Assembly (NCBI GenBank): GCA_025351675.1
Contig: JANXVK010000453.1
Span: 1 to 7,446 of the forward strand
Source: Rhizobacter sp.
GTDB taxonomy: Bacteria; Pseudomonadota; Gammaproteobacteria; Burkholderiales; Burkholderiaceae_C
Direction of reading: 5' to 3'
Length of the DNA: 7,446 nucleotides
How positions within the stretch are numbered: the stretch's first letter is position 1; the number at the start of each line of letters is the position of its first letter. The translations under genes were made by a program, and so were the position numbers. The notes below the pieces were generated by a model. It was not told where the DNA came from and did no database searches. It saw only the letters and a program-made list of their open reading frames with translations. Shown in pieces: positions 1-6,646 of this stretch.

Positions 1-57
1 TGCCAAATCGGCCAGCAAATCCGACTTGCGCTTGGGCAGGGCTTCATCCTCGAACAT
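1..57 (-). CDS. Start of a divergent small-protein gene, possibly DUF1192 (partial)
   Basis: On the - strand an ATG at 57-55 opens a frame that stays open to the window edge: MFEDEALPKRKSDLLADLA, 19 residues. The acidic opening followed by a Pro-Lys-Arg-Lys stretch resembles the starts I recall for DUF1192 proteins. These are short (about 60 residue) alphaproteobacterial proteins of unknown function, often found beside an NAD(P)H:quinone oxidoreductase, as here. Only 19 codons are visible and there is no clear Shine-Dalgarno sequence upstream (the bases before the ATG read CTCTCCGCC), so the call is tentative. The alternative is that 1-72 is the 3' end of a + strand gene: that frame is also open and stops with TGA at 70-72. 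Confidence 0.35.
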   Translation of the reverse strand, partial: MFEDEALPKRKSDLLADLA

Positions 58-68
58 GGCGGAGAGCG

Positions 69-97
69 TTGACCGGGCGCTGGCCGCTGTCAATATC
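69..97 (+). promoter_or_regulatory. Possible sigma70-type promoter for the quinone oxidoreductase
   Basis: TTGACC at 69-74 matches five of six -35 consensus bases. A 17-base spacer leads to AATATC at 92-97, a poor -10 with three matches. Transcription would begin near 104, just before the ribosome binding site, giving a very short leader. TTGAC at 69-73 and GTCAA at 88-92 also form a short inverted repeat. This is the only promoter-like element in the 57-base gap between the two divergent starts. Confidence 0.25.
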
Positions 98-114
98 ATG
101 CCAAAAGGAAGCTT

Positions 115-1120
115 ATGCCCATCCCAGCTGAAATGACCGCCATCGATCCCGCCACGCCGGGAGGCCCCGAAGTCCTGGTGGCAGTTTCCCGTCCCGTGCC
201 CCGACCTGGCCCGGGCGAAGTGCTGGTCAAGGTCGCCGCTGCCGGGGTCAACCGCCCTGATGTGTTGCAGCGCATGGGGCTGTATCCGATGCCACCGGGG
301 GCGCCAACCGTTCCTGGGCTGGAGATTGCCGGCACGATCGTCGCATTGGGTGATGGCGTGGAGCGCTGGCATATCGGCGACGCGGTCTGCGCGCTCGTCG
401 CCGGCGGTGGCTACGCCGAATACTGTCTCACCGACGCACGCCATTGCCTGCCGGTGCCCAAGGGCCTCAGCCTGCTTCAAGCGGCGGCGCTGCCCGAAAC
501 CTACCTGACGGTATGGGCCAACCTCTTCGATCGGGCGCGGTTGCAGTCGGGCCAATCGGTGTTGGTGCACGGCGGCTCGAGCGGCATCGGCATCACCGCG
601 ATCCAGCTCGCGAAAGAGTTCGGCGCCACCGTCTACACCACGGTCGGCAATGCCGGAAAGGCCACGGCTTGCGTGGCGGCCGGTGCGCGCCGCGCCATCA
701 ACTACCGCGAGGAAGACTTCGCCGCCGTCATTGCGCAAGAGACCGAAGGCCGCGGCGTCGACGTGATCATCGACATGGTCGGCGCGCCCTACATCGTGCG
801 CAACATCGCAAGCCTGGCGCTCGAAGGATGCCTGGTGCAGCTCGCATTCCTCGAGGGCAGCAAGTTCGAGTTCGACGCGACGCCGGTGATGCTGCGCCGG
901 CTCACGCTCACCGGCTCGACGCTGCGTGCACGCAGCATCGAGCAGAAGGCGGCGATCGTGGCGAGGCTGCAGGCGAAGGTCTGGCCGGTGCTGGCGCAGG
1001 GCCGCTGCCTGCCGGTGATCCACGCGGTGTTCCCGCTCGCCCGCGCGAGCGAGGCGCACCTGCTGATGGAGAGCAGCCAGCACATCGGCAAGATCATGTT
1101 GACCGTGAAAGACGACGGCG

Positions 1121-1134
<14 letters not shown>
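115..1134 (+). CDS. NAD(P)H:quinone oxidoreductase, zinc-free MDR family (PIG3/QOR-like)
   Basis: This is a 339-residue medium-chain dehydrogenase/reductase. It has an N-terminal GroES-like domain (about residues 28-120, with the signature NRPDVLQR at 46-53) and a Rossmann cofactor domain with HGGSSGIG at 152-159. The C-terminal part carries LTGSTLRARS (265-274) and the conserved ending HIGKIMLTV. I see no structural zinc cysteine cluster, as expected for the quinone-reductase branch, which reduces quinones or enals with NAD(P)H in the cytoplasm. The ATG at 115 follows AAGGAAG at 105-111. An internal ATG at 133 gives the more usual family start (MTAIDPATPGG) but lies far from that site. The last eight residues (KDDGDAAR) extend past the usual family end and lie partly in the overlap with the next gene. 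The physiological substrate is unknown. Confidence 0.9.
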
Positions 1135-1885
<751 letters not shown>

Positions 1886-2065
1886 GTGCATCCGGTCAAA
1901 AAATCGACGCGCGCCGAGAACGCTCAAGCTTCCGTCGACTGAATCGCTCACGTCATTTCCGCGCTTGGTTTCAAAGTTGGCACCCGGCTGCACTACCGCG
2001 CACCAACACTTTCGAGGACTGCGACATGTCGAGCATCTGCAACTACACATGGACCCGAGGTACCT
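1886..2065. other. Intergenic region before the DUF3047-like gene
   Basis: This 180-base gap separates the SDR from the next large gene. I find no convincing terminator: TCGACG at 1904-1909 can pair with CGTCGA at 1933-1938, but across a loop of about 23 bases and with no T run. I find no good sigma70 promoter. The right-hand end contains a short ORF with its own ribosome binding site (2026-2076, listed separately). Confidence 0.5.
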
Positions 2066-2076
2066 ATGGACGCTAG
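2026..2076 (+). CDS. Possible 16-residue leader ORF overlapping the next gene
   Basis: ATG at 2026 follows GAGGA (2014-2018) at a 7-base spacing. It encodes MSSICNYTWTRGTYGR and stops with TAG at 2074-2076. The stop falls just after the ATG of the DUF3047-like gene at 2066, in a different frame, so ribosomes finishing here could re-initiate there. The peptide resembles nothing I recognise. It may be a leader for translational coupling or a chance ORF. A start this short with a good ribosome binding site is not rare. Confidence 0.25.
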   Translation: MSSICNYTWTRGTYGR

Positions 2077-3157
2077 CTTTGCCGACGGCGCCGAACGCTG
2101 GGTGGCGGCACTTCCCGCCGCCCTCGTGCGCAGAACGATCAGCGCGGCCCAGGTCGTCCGATTGCATGCGAACGAGGTGCCGTGGCAGGGCACCGGCATC
2201 CGCCTGAAGGCCGGCCAAGCCTACAGCCTGTTCGCCAACGGACGCGTGCAATGGAGCCCACGCGACCCGACTCTGTACGGGGGGCCTCGCCAACATTTGT
2301 GCGCCCGGATTGCGCCCGGTGGCCGAGTCGTCAACCCGACCTGCGACACCGGCACCTTCGTGGCGGACGCCGACGGTGAGCTCGAGTTGGGCATCTACAT
2401 GGGCCTGTGGAAGAACGCGTTGGGCGATCTCGCGACCAGCGAATCCCTGTACCGCCGTCTGACCGGCGGCATCGATGTGCTGGCGATCGGATGGTGCGGC
2501 GACGCTGCCAGTGCACTTGCAGCGCTGGATGACAGCGGGTTGAGGCCACCCCTGATCAGCGCGGAAATCGCGCGCCTGCGCGCACCCCGCGCGCCGCCGG
2601 CCGACTGGAATTACCTGCTGGAAACCGGCTCCGCCGGCATCTTTACCGACGCCGTGGGGCCGTCGGGCGAGCGCATGATCGCACTCGATTCGCGCGACGA
2701 TCAGGGCATCGTTTGTTCACCCATCAGCTGTGAACTGAACCCGAGCACGCGGCTTTCTTGGCGCTGGCGCGTGACCGAATGCCCCAGCGACGTCGCCGAA
2801 GACCGACCCCAGACGCACGACTACATCTCGATCGCGACGGAGTTCGACAACGGCCGCGACCTGACATGGATCTGGAGTTCTCAACTCGCGCCCGAGACAC
2901 ACTTCCACTGCCCGATCAGCGCGTGGACGGCTCGCGAAACGCATTGGGTGGTGCGCTCGGGAAACGAACGCCTGGGCCAGTGGTGCGCCGAGGAGAGAAA
3001 TGTGTATGCCGATGTGCTGGCCGCGATGGGCCCGCCTCCGGCGCGGATCGTTCGTGTGTGGCTGATCGCGGTCAGCAGTTTCCAACACGGCACGGCACGC
3101 GCCGAATTCGCGGACATCGTGTTGAGCGACGGCTCGCAAACCTTTCGCGTGCTCTGA
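2066..3157 (+). CDS. Hypothetical two-domain protein with C-terminal DUF3047-like domain
   Basis: This is a 363-residue protein of unknown function. Residues about 40-143 (GTGIRLKAGQAYSLFANGR, then a Gly-rich stretch and a body rich in hydrophobic and acidic residues) look like a beta-sandwich of the LecA/PA-IL-like or galactose-binding type. Residues about 181-355 carry the aromatic-rich features of DUF3047: WNYLLETGSAGIF, LSWRWRV (230-236), a HDYISIATEF strand, LTWIWSSQL, the W-x4-RNVYADV segment (306-317) and a final VWLIAVSS strand. DUF3047 proteins as I know them often have a signal peptide. None is visible here (the N-terminus is acidic and not hydrophobic), so this one is probably cytoplasmic. 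The ATG at 2066 follows GAGG at 2057-2060. The neighbours suggest a role linked to acyl-CoA metabolism, but this is only context. Confidence 0.75.
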   Translation: MDASFADGAERWVAALPAALVRRTISAAQVVRLHANEVPWQGTGIRLKAGQAYSLFANGRVQWSPRDPTLYGGPRQHLCARIAPGGRVVNPTCDTGTFVADADGELELGIYMGLWKNALGDLATSESLYRRLTGGIDVLAIGWCGDAASALAALDDSGLRPPLISAEIARLRAPRAPPADWNYLLETGSAGIFTDAVGPSGERMIALDSRDDQGIVCSPISCELNPSTRLSWRWRVTECPSDVAEDRPQTHDYISIATEFDNGRDLTWIWSSQLAPETHFHCPISAWTARETHWVVRSGNERLGQWCAEERNVYADVLAAMGPPPARIVRVWLIAVSSFQHGTARAEFADIVLSDGSQTFRVL

Positions 3158-3172
3158 GTTGCGCGTTCGGCC

Positions 3173-3194
3173 ACGCCGGCGAAGCCCGGCGTTT
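3173..3194 (+). terminator. Candidate intrinsic terminator after the DUF3047-like gene
   Basis: ACGCCGG (3173-3179) pairs perfectly with CCGGCGT (3186-3192) across a 6-base loop CGAAGC, starting 15 bases after the stop codon. The T run is short (TTT at 3192-3194, then CCC), so termination may be weak or the hairpin may only stabilise the transcript end. Confidence 0.45.
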
Positions 3195-3319
3195 CCCTGC
3201 GCCATGAGCGCCCGCGCCGCTCGTGAATGCGCGCCCCGAACGACGCCCGATGCGAGGGTGACGAATGCCACGCACGGCCGGCGTCAACGGCAGGGCGCGC
3301 GAACCGAGCGTCGCGGTCA

Positions 3320-3335
3320 CTAGGGAATTCCTTAG
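3320..3335. promoter_or_regulatory. Near-palindrome, possible regulator site
   Basis: CTAGGGAATTCCTTAG is symmetric in seven of eight base pairs, around a perfect GGAATTCC core. It lies just upstream of the candidate -35 box of tetR and in a locally AT-richer stretch, where an activator or a second repressor could bind. It does not share sequence with the palindrome at 3386-3401. Confidence 0.3.
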
Positions 3336-3346
3336 GGCCTGCGCAC

Positions 3347-3375
3347 TTGCGAAAGCGAACGTTAACGCCCACTAT
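3347..3375 (+). promoter_or_regulatory. Possible sigma70-type promoter of the tetR operon
   Basis: TTGCGA (3347-3352) and CACTAT (3370-3375) are separated by 17 bases. The -35 has four consensus matches and the -10 has the key A at position 2 plus AT at the end. Transcription would start near 3382, placing the perfect palindrome 3386-3401 immediately downstream, a common place for a TetR operator that blocks promoter clearance. Confidence 0.35.
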
Positions 3376-3385
3376 TGCGTCGCTT

Positions 3386-3401
3386 GTTACCCACGGGTAA
3401 C
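3386..3401. promoter_or_regulatory. Perfect 16-bp palindrome, probable TetR operator
   Basis: GTTACCC and GGGTAAC are exact inverted repeats around a 2-base centre (AC). Length, symmetry and position, about 75 bases before the tetR start and next to the candidate promoter, fit the autoregulatory operator of a TetR-family dimer. The short centre makes an RNA hairpin role less likely. It is not the PsrA or KstR consensus as I recall those. The assignment to the adjacent TetR is inference. Confidence 0.55.
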
Positions 3402-3432
3402 TCTGTTTCTCAGAAGAAAGATTGCGACCCGA

Positions 3433-3454
3433 GTCGAGCGCGAAGCGCCTCGAC
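3433..3454 (+). other. Hairpin in the tetR 5' UTR
   Basis: GTCGAG (3433-3438) pairs with CTCGAC (3449-3454), and CGC (3439-3441) pairs with GCG (3445-3447). This gives nine base pairs with one bulged C and a GAA loop. It ends nine bases before the AAAGGAG ribosome binding site and has no T run, so it is not a terminator. A role in translation or transcript stability is possible. Confidence 0.4.
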
Positions 3455-3463
3455 GTGGCCTCG

Positions 3464-3479
3464 AAAGGAGACCGTCTTG
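3464..3479 (+). promoter_or_regulatory. Ribosome binding site that sets a TTG start for tetR
   Basis: AAAGGAG at 3464-3470 is the strongest Shine-Dalgarno match in the region and sits six bases before TTG at 3477-3479, which is in the tetR frame. The only in-frame ATG upstream (3375) would place the operator palindrome inside the gene and add 34 residues with no family resemblance. Confidence 0.7.
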
Positions 3480-4145
3480 GCTGGTACACCGATCGTCGCG
3501 ACCCCTTGGTCGCGACCGCTTGATCGAGATCAGGAACGCGCGATCAAGCGCGACGCCGTCCTGCGTGCAGCGGCTCAGTTGTTCAACGAATTCGGCTACC
3601 ACGCCACTTCGCTCGCGATGGTCGCCGAGCGCCTGCAGGTCAGCAAACCCACGCTGTACTACTACATCCACAACAAGGAAGAAATTCTGTTCGAGTGCGT
3701 CCGTCTGGGCTTGGAACTGCTGCGCTCGGCGATCGCCGCCGCTGCCGCGTCGGGGGGCACGGCGTTGGACAAGCTCAAGGCGGCGATGCATGAGTACGCC
3801 CTGATCGTGACGCGCGAATTCGGCATGTGCCTGATCCGCGTCGGCGAAGACCCGCTCACCCCCGAGAGCCGCAAGAAGCTGCGGCGGCTCAAGGCCGAGA
3901 TTGACCACGAGTTCCGCGCGCTGATCGAGCAAGGCATCGCCGAAGGTTCACTCGCGCCGTGCGACGCCAAGCTCGCTGCGTTCACGTTGGCCGGCGCCTT
4001 GAGCTGGATCGGTCGCTGGTTCGACCCCCAGGGCCCGATGAGCGCCGAGGAGGTGGCGCGGCACAGCACCGACGTGCTGATGAACGGCTTGTCGCCACGG
4101 CCGGCTGCGGCGCCACAACCGCGCCGTCGCAGGAGCAAAGCATGA
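3477..4145 (+). CDS. TetR-family transcriptional repressor (KstR2-like)
   Basis: From the TTG at 3477 the protein is 222 residues, normal for TetR. The N-terminal DNA-binding domain covers about residues 20-72, with the helix-turn-helix at about 44-65 (TSLAMVAERLQVSKPTLYYY) followed by the typical HNKEEIL. The ligand domain ends with ALSWIGRWFDPQGPMSAEEVA, which recalls the C-terminal domain of KstR2, a mycobacterial regulator whose ligand is an acyl-CoA steroid fragment. By analogy the ligand here may be a CoA thioester made by the next gene, but that is inference. The tail is basic (RRRR near residue 216). The stop overlaps the start of the acyl-CoA ligase (ATGA), so the two are translated together. 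Likely autoregulated through the palindrome upstream. The first 75 coding bases contain two strong hairpins. Confidence 0.88.
   Translation: MAGTPIVATPWSRPLDRDQERAIKRDAVLRAAAQLFNEFGYHATSLAMVAERLQVSKPTLYYYIHNKEEILFECVRLGLELLRSAIAAAAASGGTALDKLKAAMHEYALIVTREFGMCLIRVGEDPLTPESRKKLRRLKAEIDHEFRALIEQGIAEGSLAPCDAKLAAFTLAGALSWIGRWFDPQGPMSAEEVARHSTDVLMNGLSPRPAAAPQPRRRRSKA
3495..3550 (+). repeat. Two abutting perfect inverted repeats inside the tetR start
   Basis: GTCGCGACC (3495-3503) pairs with GGTCGCGAC (3508-3516) around the tetraloop CCTT. Immediately after it, CGCTTGATCG (3517-3526) pairs with CGATCAAGCG (3541-3550) around a 14-base loop. Both stems are perfect, of nine and ten base pairs. They lie in codons 7-25, before the helix-turn-helix, where the family is not conserved, so the symmetry is not forced by protein sequence. 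They could act as RNA hairpins that affect initiation at the TTG start, or as extra DNA sites for the dimeric repressor. Confidence 0.5.
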
Positions 4146-5830
4146 CGCCCGCAGCCAGCGGCGCCGCGAGCCCGCGGCCACCGCGCCGGCCTGCGCTTCG
4201 CCGCGAGCGCCACTTCGGCGATCGGGTGATGCACTGCTTTGCGCAGCGGCCGGGCAGCGTCGGACAGATGCTTGCCGAGGCCGTGGCGCGCAATGGCACC
4301 GGCGAGGCCGTGGTGTGCGGCGCCGAGCGGCTGACCTGGCAGCAGCTGGACACGCTCGCATCCCGACTCGCGGGCGGGCTGCAAGCTCAGGGCGTCGTCG
4401 CCGGGGACCGCGTCGCCCTGCTGCTCGACAACGGCGTGCCGTTTGTGCTGGCGGTGCTGGCATGCGCGAAGCTCGGCGCGATCGTCGTGCCGCTGAGTGC
4501 GCGATCGCAGACCCCGGAACTGGCCCACGCATTGAACGATTGCGGCGCCGTGCTCGTGATCGTCGACAGCGCGCTCGCGTCGCGCCTGCCGTCGGTCGGC
4601 GAGACCCCCGCCTTGCGCCGACGCTGCAACGTGGTGGGGGGCCCGGCGGGGTCGGCACTGGCCGCATGGCTCGCTGACGTGCCGGCGATGGCAGCGCACG
4701 CTGCGGCCGAGGACGATGTGGCGGCGATTCTCTACACATCCGGCACCACGGGTCGGCCGAAGGACGCGATGCTCACGCACCTGAACATCGTGCATTCGGC
4801 CATGCACTACGAGCTCGCGATGGGCCTCACCGAAGCCGACCGTTCGATGGTCTGCGTGCCGCTCAGCCATGTCACCGGTCTGATTGCCCAGTTCGCGACG
4901 ATGCTGCGCTGCGCCGGCACCTTGCTGATCCTGCCGGCGTTCAAGGCCGCTGACTTTCTTGCGCTGGCGGCCGCAGAACGTGGCACACACACCCTGATGG
5001 TGCCGGCGATGTACAAGCTGTGCCTGCTTCGCACCGACTTGCCCGCCCATGATTTGCGGGCTTGGCGCATCGGCGCCTTCGGCGGTGCGCCGATGCCACC
5101 CGCCACCATCGCCGAGCTGGCGCTGCGGCTCCCCGGGCTGATCCTGATGAACGCCTACGGCGCCACCGAGACCACCTCGCCGGCGACGATCACGCCAACC
5201 GATGCGGGGCCGACCCACGGCGACAGCGTGGGCCGCGCGGTGGCCTGTGGGGAACTCGCCGTGATGGATGCCGAGGGCCGTGAACTGCCCGACGGCGAGA
5301 GCGGCGAGATCTGGATCAAAGGCCCGATGATCGTGCCCGGCTACTGGAACAACGCCGTGGCGACGGCCGAGAGTTTCGTGGCGGGCTACTGGCGCAGCGG
5401 TGACTTGGGGCGCCTGGATGGCGATGGCTTCCTGTGCCTGCACGACCGCCTCAAGGACGTCATCAACCGCGGCGGCTACAAAATCTATCCGGCCGAAGTC
5501 GAGGCGGTGCTGGCGCAGCACCCCGACGTTCTGGAAGCGGCGGTCATCGGCACGCCGTGTCCGGTACTGGGCGAACGCGTGCACGCCTTCGTGGCACTGC
5601 GCCACCTCGACGGCGCCAGCGCTCCCGACCCCGATGGCGCGATTGATATCAACGGCGTCTGTGCCAAAGAGTTCGCGCGTTTCAGCCGCGCCCGACTCTC
5701 CGACTACAAGGTGCCGGAGGGCTGGACGCTGCAACACCAGAGCTTGCCGCGCAACGCCAACGGCAAGCTGCTCAAGCGCATGCTGCGTGAGCAGCTCGCG
5801 GGTTCGTTGCCCCCAAGGGCGATCACATGA
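4142..5830 (+). CDS. AMP-forming acyl-CoA synthetase (ANL superfamily)
   Basis: This 562-residue adenylate-forming ligase makes acyl-CoA from a carboxylic acid, ATP and CoA. Visible motifs are the phosphate loop YTSGTTGRPK (198-207), YGATETTS (339-346) with Glu343, SGDLGRLD (419-426) with Asp421, the hinge block DRLKDVINRGGYKIYP (435-450), and PRNANGK with catalytic Lys542. All core residues are present except that Asp208 replaces the normally conserved Gly after the A3 lysine. The first 38 residues are Pro/Arg-rich and precede the usual domain start. A short Asp/Ala-rich insertion (about 488-503) lies in the C-terminal lid. ATG at 4142 follows AGGAG (4131-4135) and overlaps the tetR stop as ATGA. 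The same frame is open upstream to 3959, but that part only shadows tetR. Substrate unknown. The KstR2-like neighbour hints at a bulky or cyclic acid. Confidence 0.92.
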   Translation: MTPAASGAASPRPPRRPALRRERHFGDRVMHCFAQRPGSVGQMLAEAVARNGTGEAVVCGAERLTWQQLDTLASRLAGGLQAQGVVAGDRVALLLDNGVPFVLAVLACAKLGAIVVPLSARSQTPELAHALNDCGAVLVIVDSALASRLPSVGETPALRRRCNVVGGPAGSALAAWLADVPAMAAHAAAEDDVAAILYTSGTTGRPKDAMLTHLNIVHSAMHYELAMGLTEADRSMVCVPLSHVTGLIAQFATMLRCAGTLLILPAFKAADFLALAAAERGTHTLMVPAMYKLCLLRTDLPAHDLRAWRIGAFGGAPMPPATIAELALRLPGLILMNAYGATETTSPATITPTDAGPTHGDSVGRAVACGELAVMDAEGRELPDGESGEIWIKGPMIVPGYWNNAVATAESFVAGYWRSGDLGRLDGDGFLCLHDRLKDVINRGGYKIYPAEVEAVLAQHPDVLEAAVIGTPCPVLGERVHAFVALRHLDGASAPDPDGAIDINGVCAKEFARFSRARLSDYKVPEGWTLQHQSLPRNANGKLLKRMLREQLAGSLPPRAIT

Positions 5831-6624
5831 CGGCCGCATCCGAATCGGCCGGCGCGCCGCTGCTGGTGCATCGCGATGGCGCGCTGGTGCATCTGCGCCT
5901 GAACCGGCCCGACGCGCTGAACGCGCTCGACGTGCCCCTGGCCCGCGCCTTGGCCGCTGCCGCCGCTGCGCTGGCCATCGACCCGGACGTGCGCGCGGTG
6001 GTGCTCAGCGGTGTCGGACGAGGTTTCTGCGCGGGCGGCGACCTGGCGAAGATGCGGGTCGATCCGGTGCCGGTGGCGCGTGAACTGATCGAGGCGCTGC
6101 ATGAAGCCATCGAGCACCTGAACGCCCTGCGCGCACCCGTGCTCGCCAGCGTGCACGGCGTTGTGGCAGGTGCCGGCGTGAGCCTGCTGCTGGCCTGCGA
6201 TCTGGCGATCGCGGCCGAAGGCACGCGCTTCAACCTCGCCTATGCCAACGTCGGTGCGAGTTGCGATGGCTCGTCGTCGTGGTCTTTGCCGCGCGTCGTG
6301 GGCCTGCGCAAGGCGCTCGAGATCGCGCTGCTCGGCGAAACGCTGGACGCCGCCGAGGCGTTGCGGCTCGGGCTTGTGAATCGCGTCGTGCCGGTGGCCG
6401 AACTCGAGGCGCAGACCGATCACCTGGCGCAGCGACTGGCCAGCGGGCCGACGCGCGCACTCGGCGAGATGAAGCAATTGTTGCGGGGCTCGCAGCAGGC
6501 CAGCCTGCGCGAACAGCTCGACGCCGAAGCGGCGGCGTTTTTACGCTGCGCCGCGACGCAGGATTTCAACGACGCGCTCGACGCCTTTCTTGCCAAGCGC
6601 CCAACCCGGTTCGCCGGACGCTGA
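5827..6624 (+). CDS. Crotonase-family enoyl-CoA hydratase/isomerase (PaaG/isomerase-like)
   Basis: This 265-residue crotonase-fold protein has both oxyanion-hole loops: FCAGGDL at 67-73 and GVVAGAG at 111-117. The two glutamates of classical hydratases are absent. The GGCEL glutamate position reads VSL (118-120), and the second falls near Ala138. Instead there is an Asp in CDGSSSW (146-152), matching the PDGG-type aspartate of PaaG and delta3-delta2-enoyl-CoA isomerases, followed by the usual LPRVVGLRKALEIALLGE. A double-bond isomerase acting on the CoA product of the ligase is more likely than a simple hydratase, though automated annotation would say enoyl-CoA hydratase. The start overlaps the ligase stop (ATGA at 5827-5830) with AAGGG at 5815-5819. 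Confidence 0.9.
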   Translation: MTAASESAGAPLLVHRDGALVHLRLNRPDALNALDVPLARALAAAAAALAIDPDVRAVVLSGVGRGFCAGGDLAKMRVDPVPVARELIEALHEAIEHLNALRAPVLASVHGVVAGAGVSLLLACDLAIAAEGTRFNLAYANVGASCDGSSSWSLPRVVGLRKALEIALLGETLDAAEALRLGLVNRVVPVAELEAQTDHLAQRLASGPTRALGEMKQLLRGSQQASLREQLDAEAAAFLRCAATQDFNDALDAFLAKRPTRFAGR

Positions 6625-6646
6625 ACGCCCATTCCCGGAGCCCCGC

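Larger units (their letters stand above)
3158..3476. promoter_or_regulatory. 319-base regulatory intergenic region upstream of the tetR operon
   Basis: No supported gene lies here. From left to right it holds a candidate terminator hairpin (3173-3192), a GC-rich stretch with nothing I can assign (about 3200-3318), and a 16-base near-palindrome (3320-3335). Then come a possible promoter (3347-3375), a perfect palindrome (3386-3401), a 5' UTR hairpin (3433-3454) and the ribosome binding site AAAGGAG (3464-3470). The AT content rises around 3320-3420, as expected for a promoter in a GC-rich genome. Confidence 0.65.

Noticed and set aside
1904..1938. Inverted repeat TCGACG/CGTCGA after the SDR as a terminator
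   Set aside because: Only six pairs, a loop of about 23 bases, and no T run.
1977..1993. Sigma54-like promoter (TTGGCAC followed by TGCA)
   Set aside because: The GG-to-GC spacing is one base too short for the strict sigma54 geometry, and no enhancer-like site is apparent.
3204..3326. 40-codon ORF beginning MSARAARECA in the intergenic region
   Set aside because: No ribosome binding site, Arg-rich composition typical of random GC-rich frames, and it runs through the region upstream of the tetR promoter.
3959..4141. Upstream extension of the acyl-CoA ligase frame
   Set aside because: It overlaps conserved tetR coding sequence. The ATG at 4142 has a strong AGGAG and forms an ATGA overlap with the tetR stop.
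3662..5839. 725-codon open frame on the - strand antisense to tetR and the ligase
   Set aside because: Its product is low-complexity, rich in Arg, His, Gly and Ala with no recognisable domain. Long antisense frames are common opposite GC-rich genes, and the + strand frames carry clear conserved motifs.
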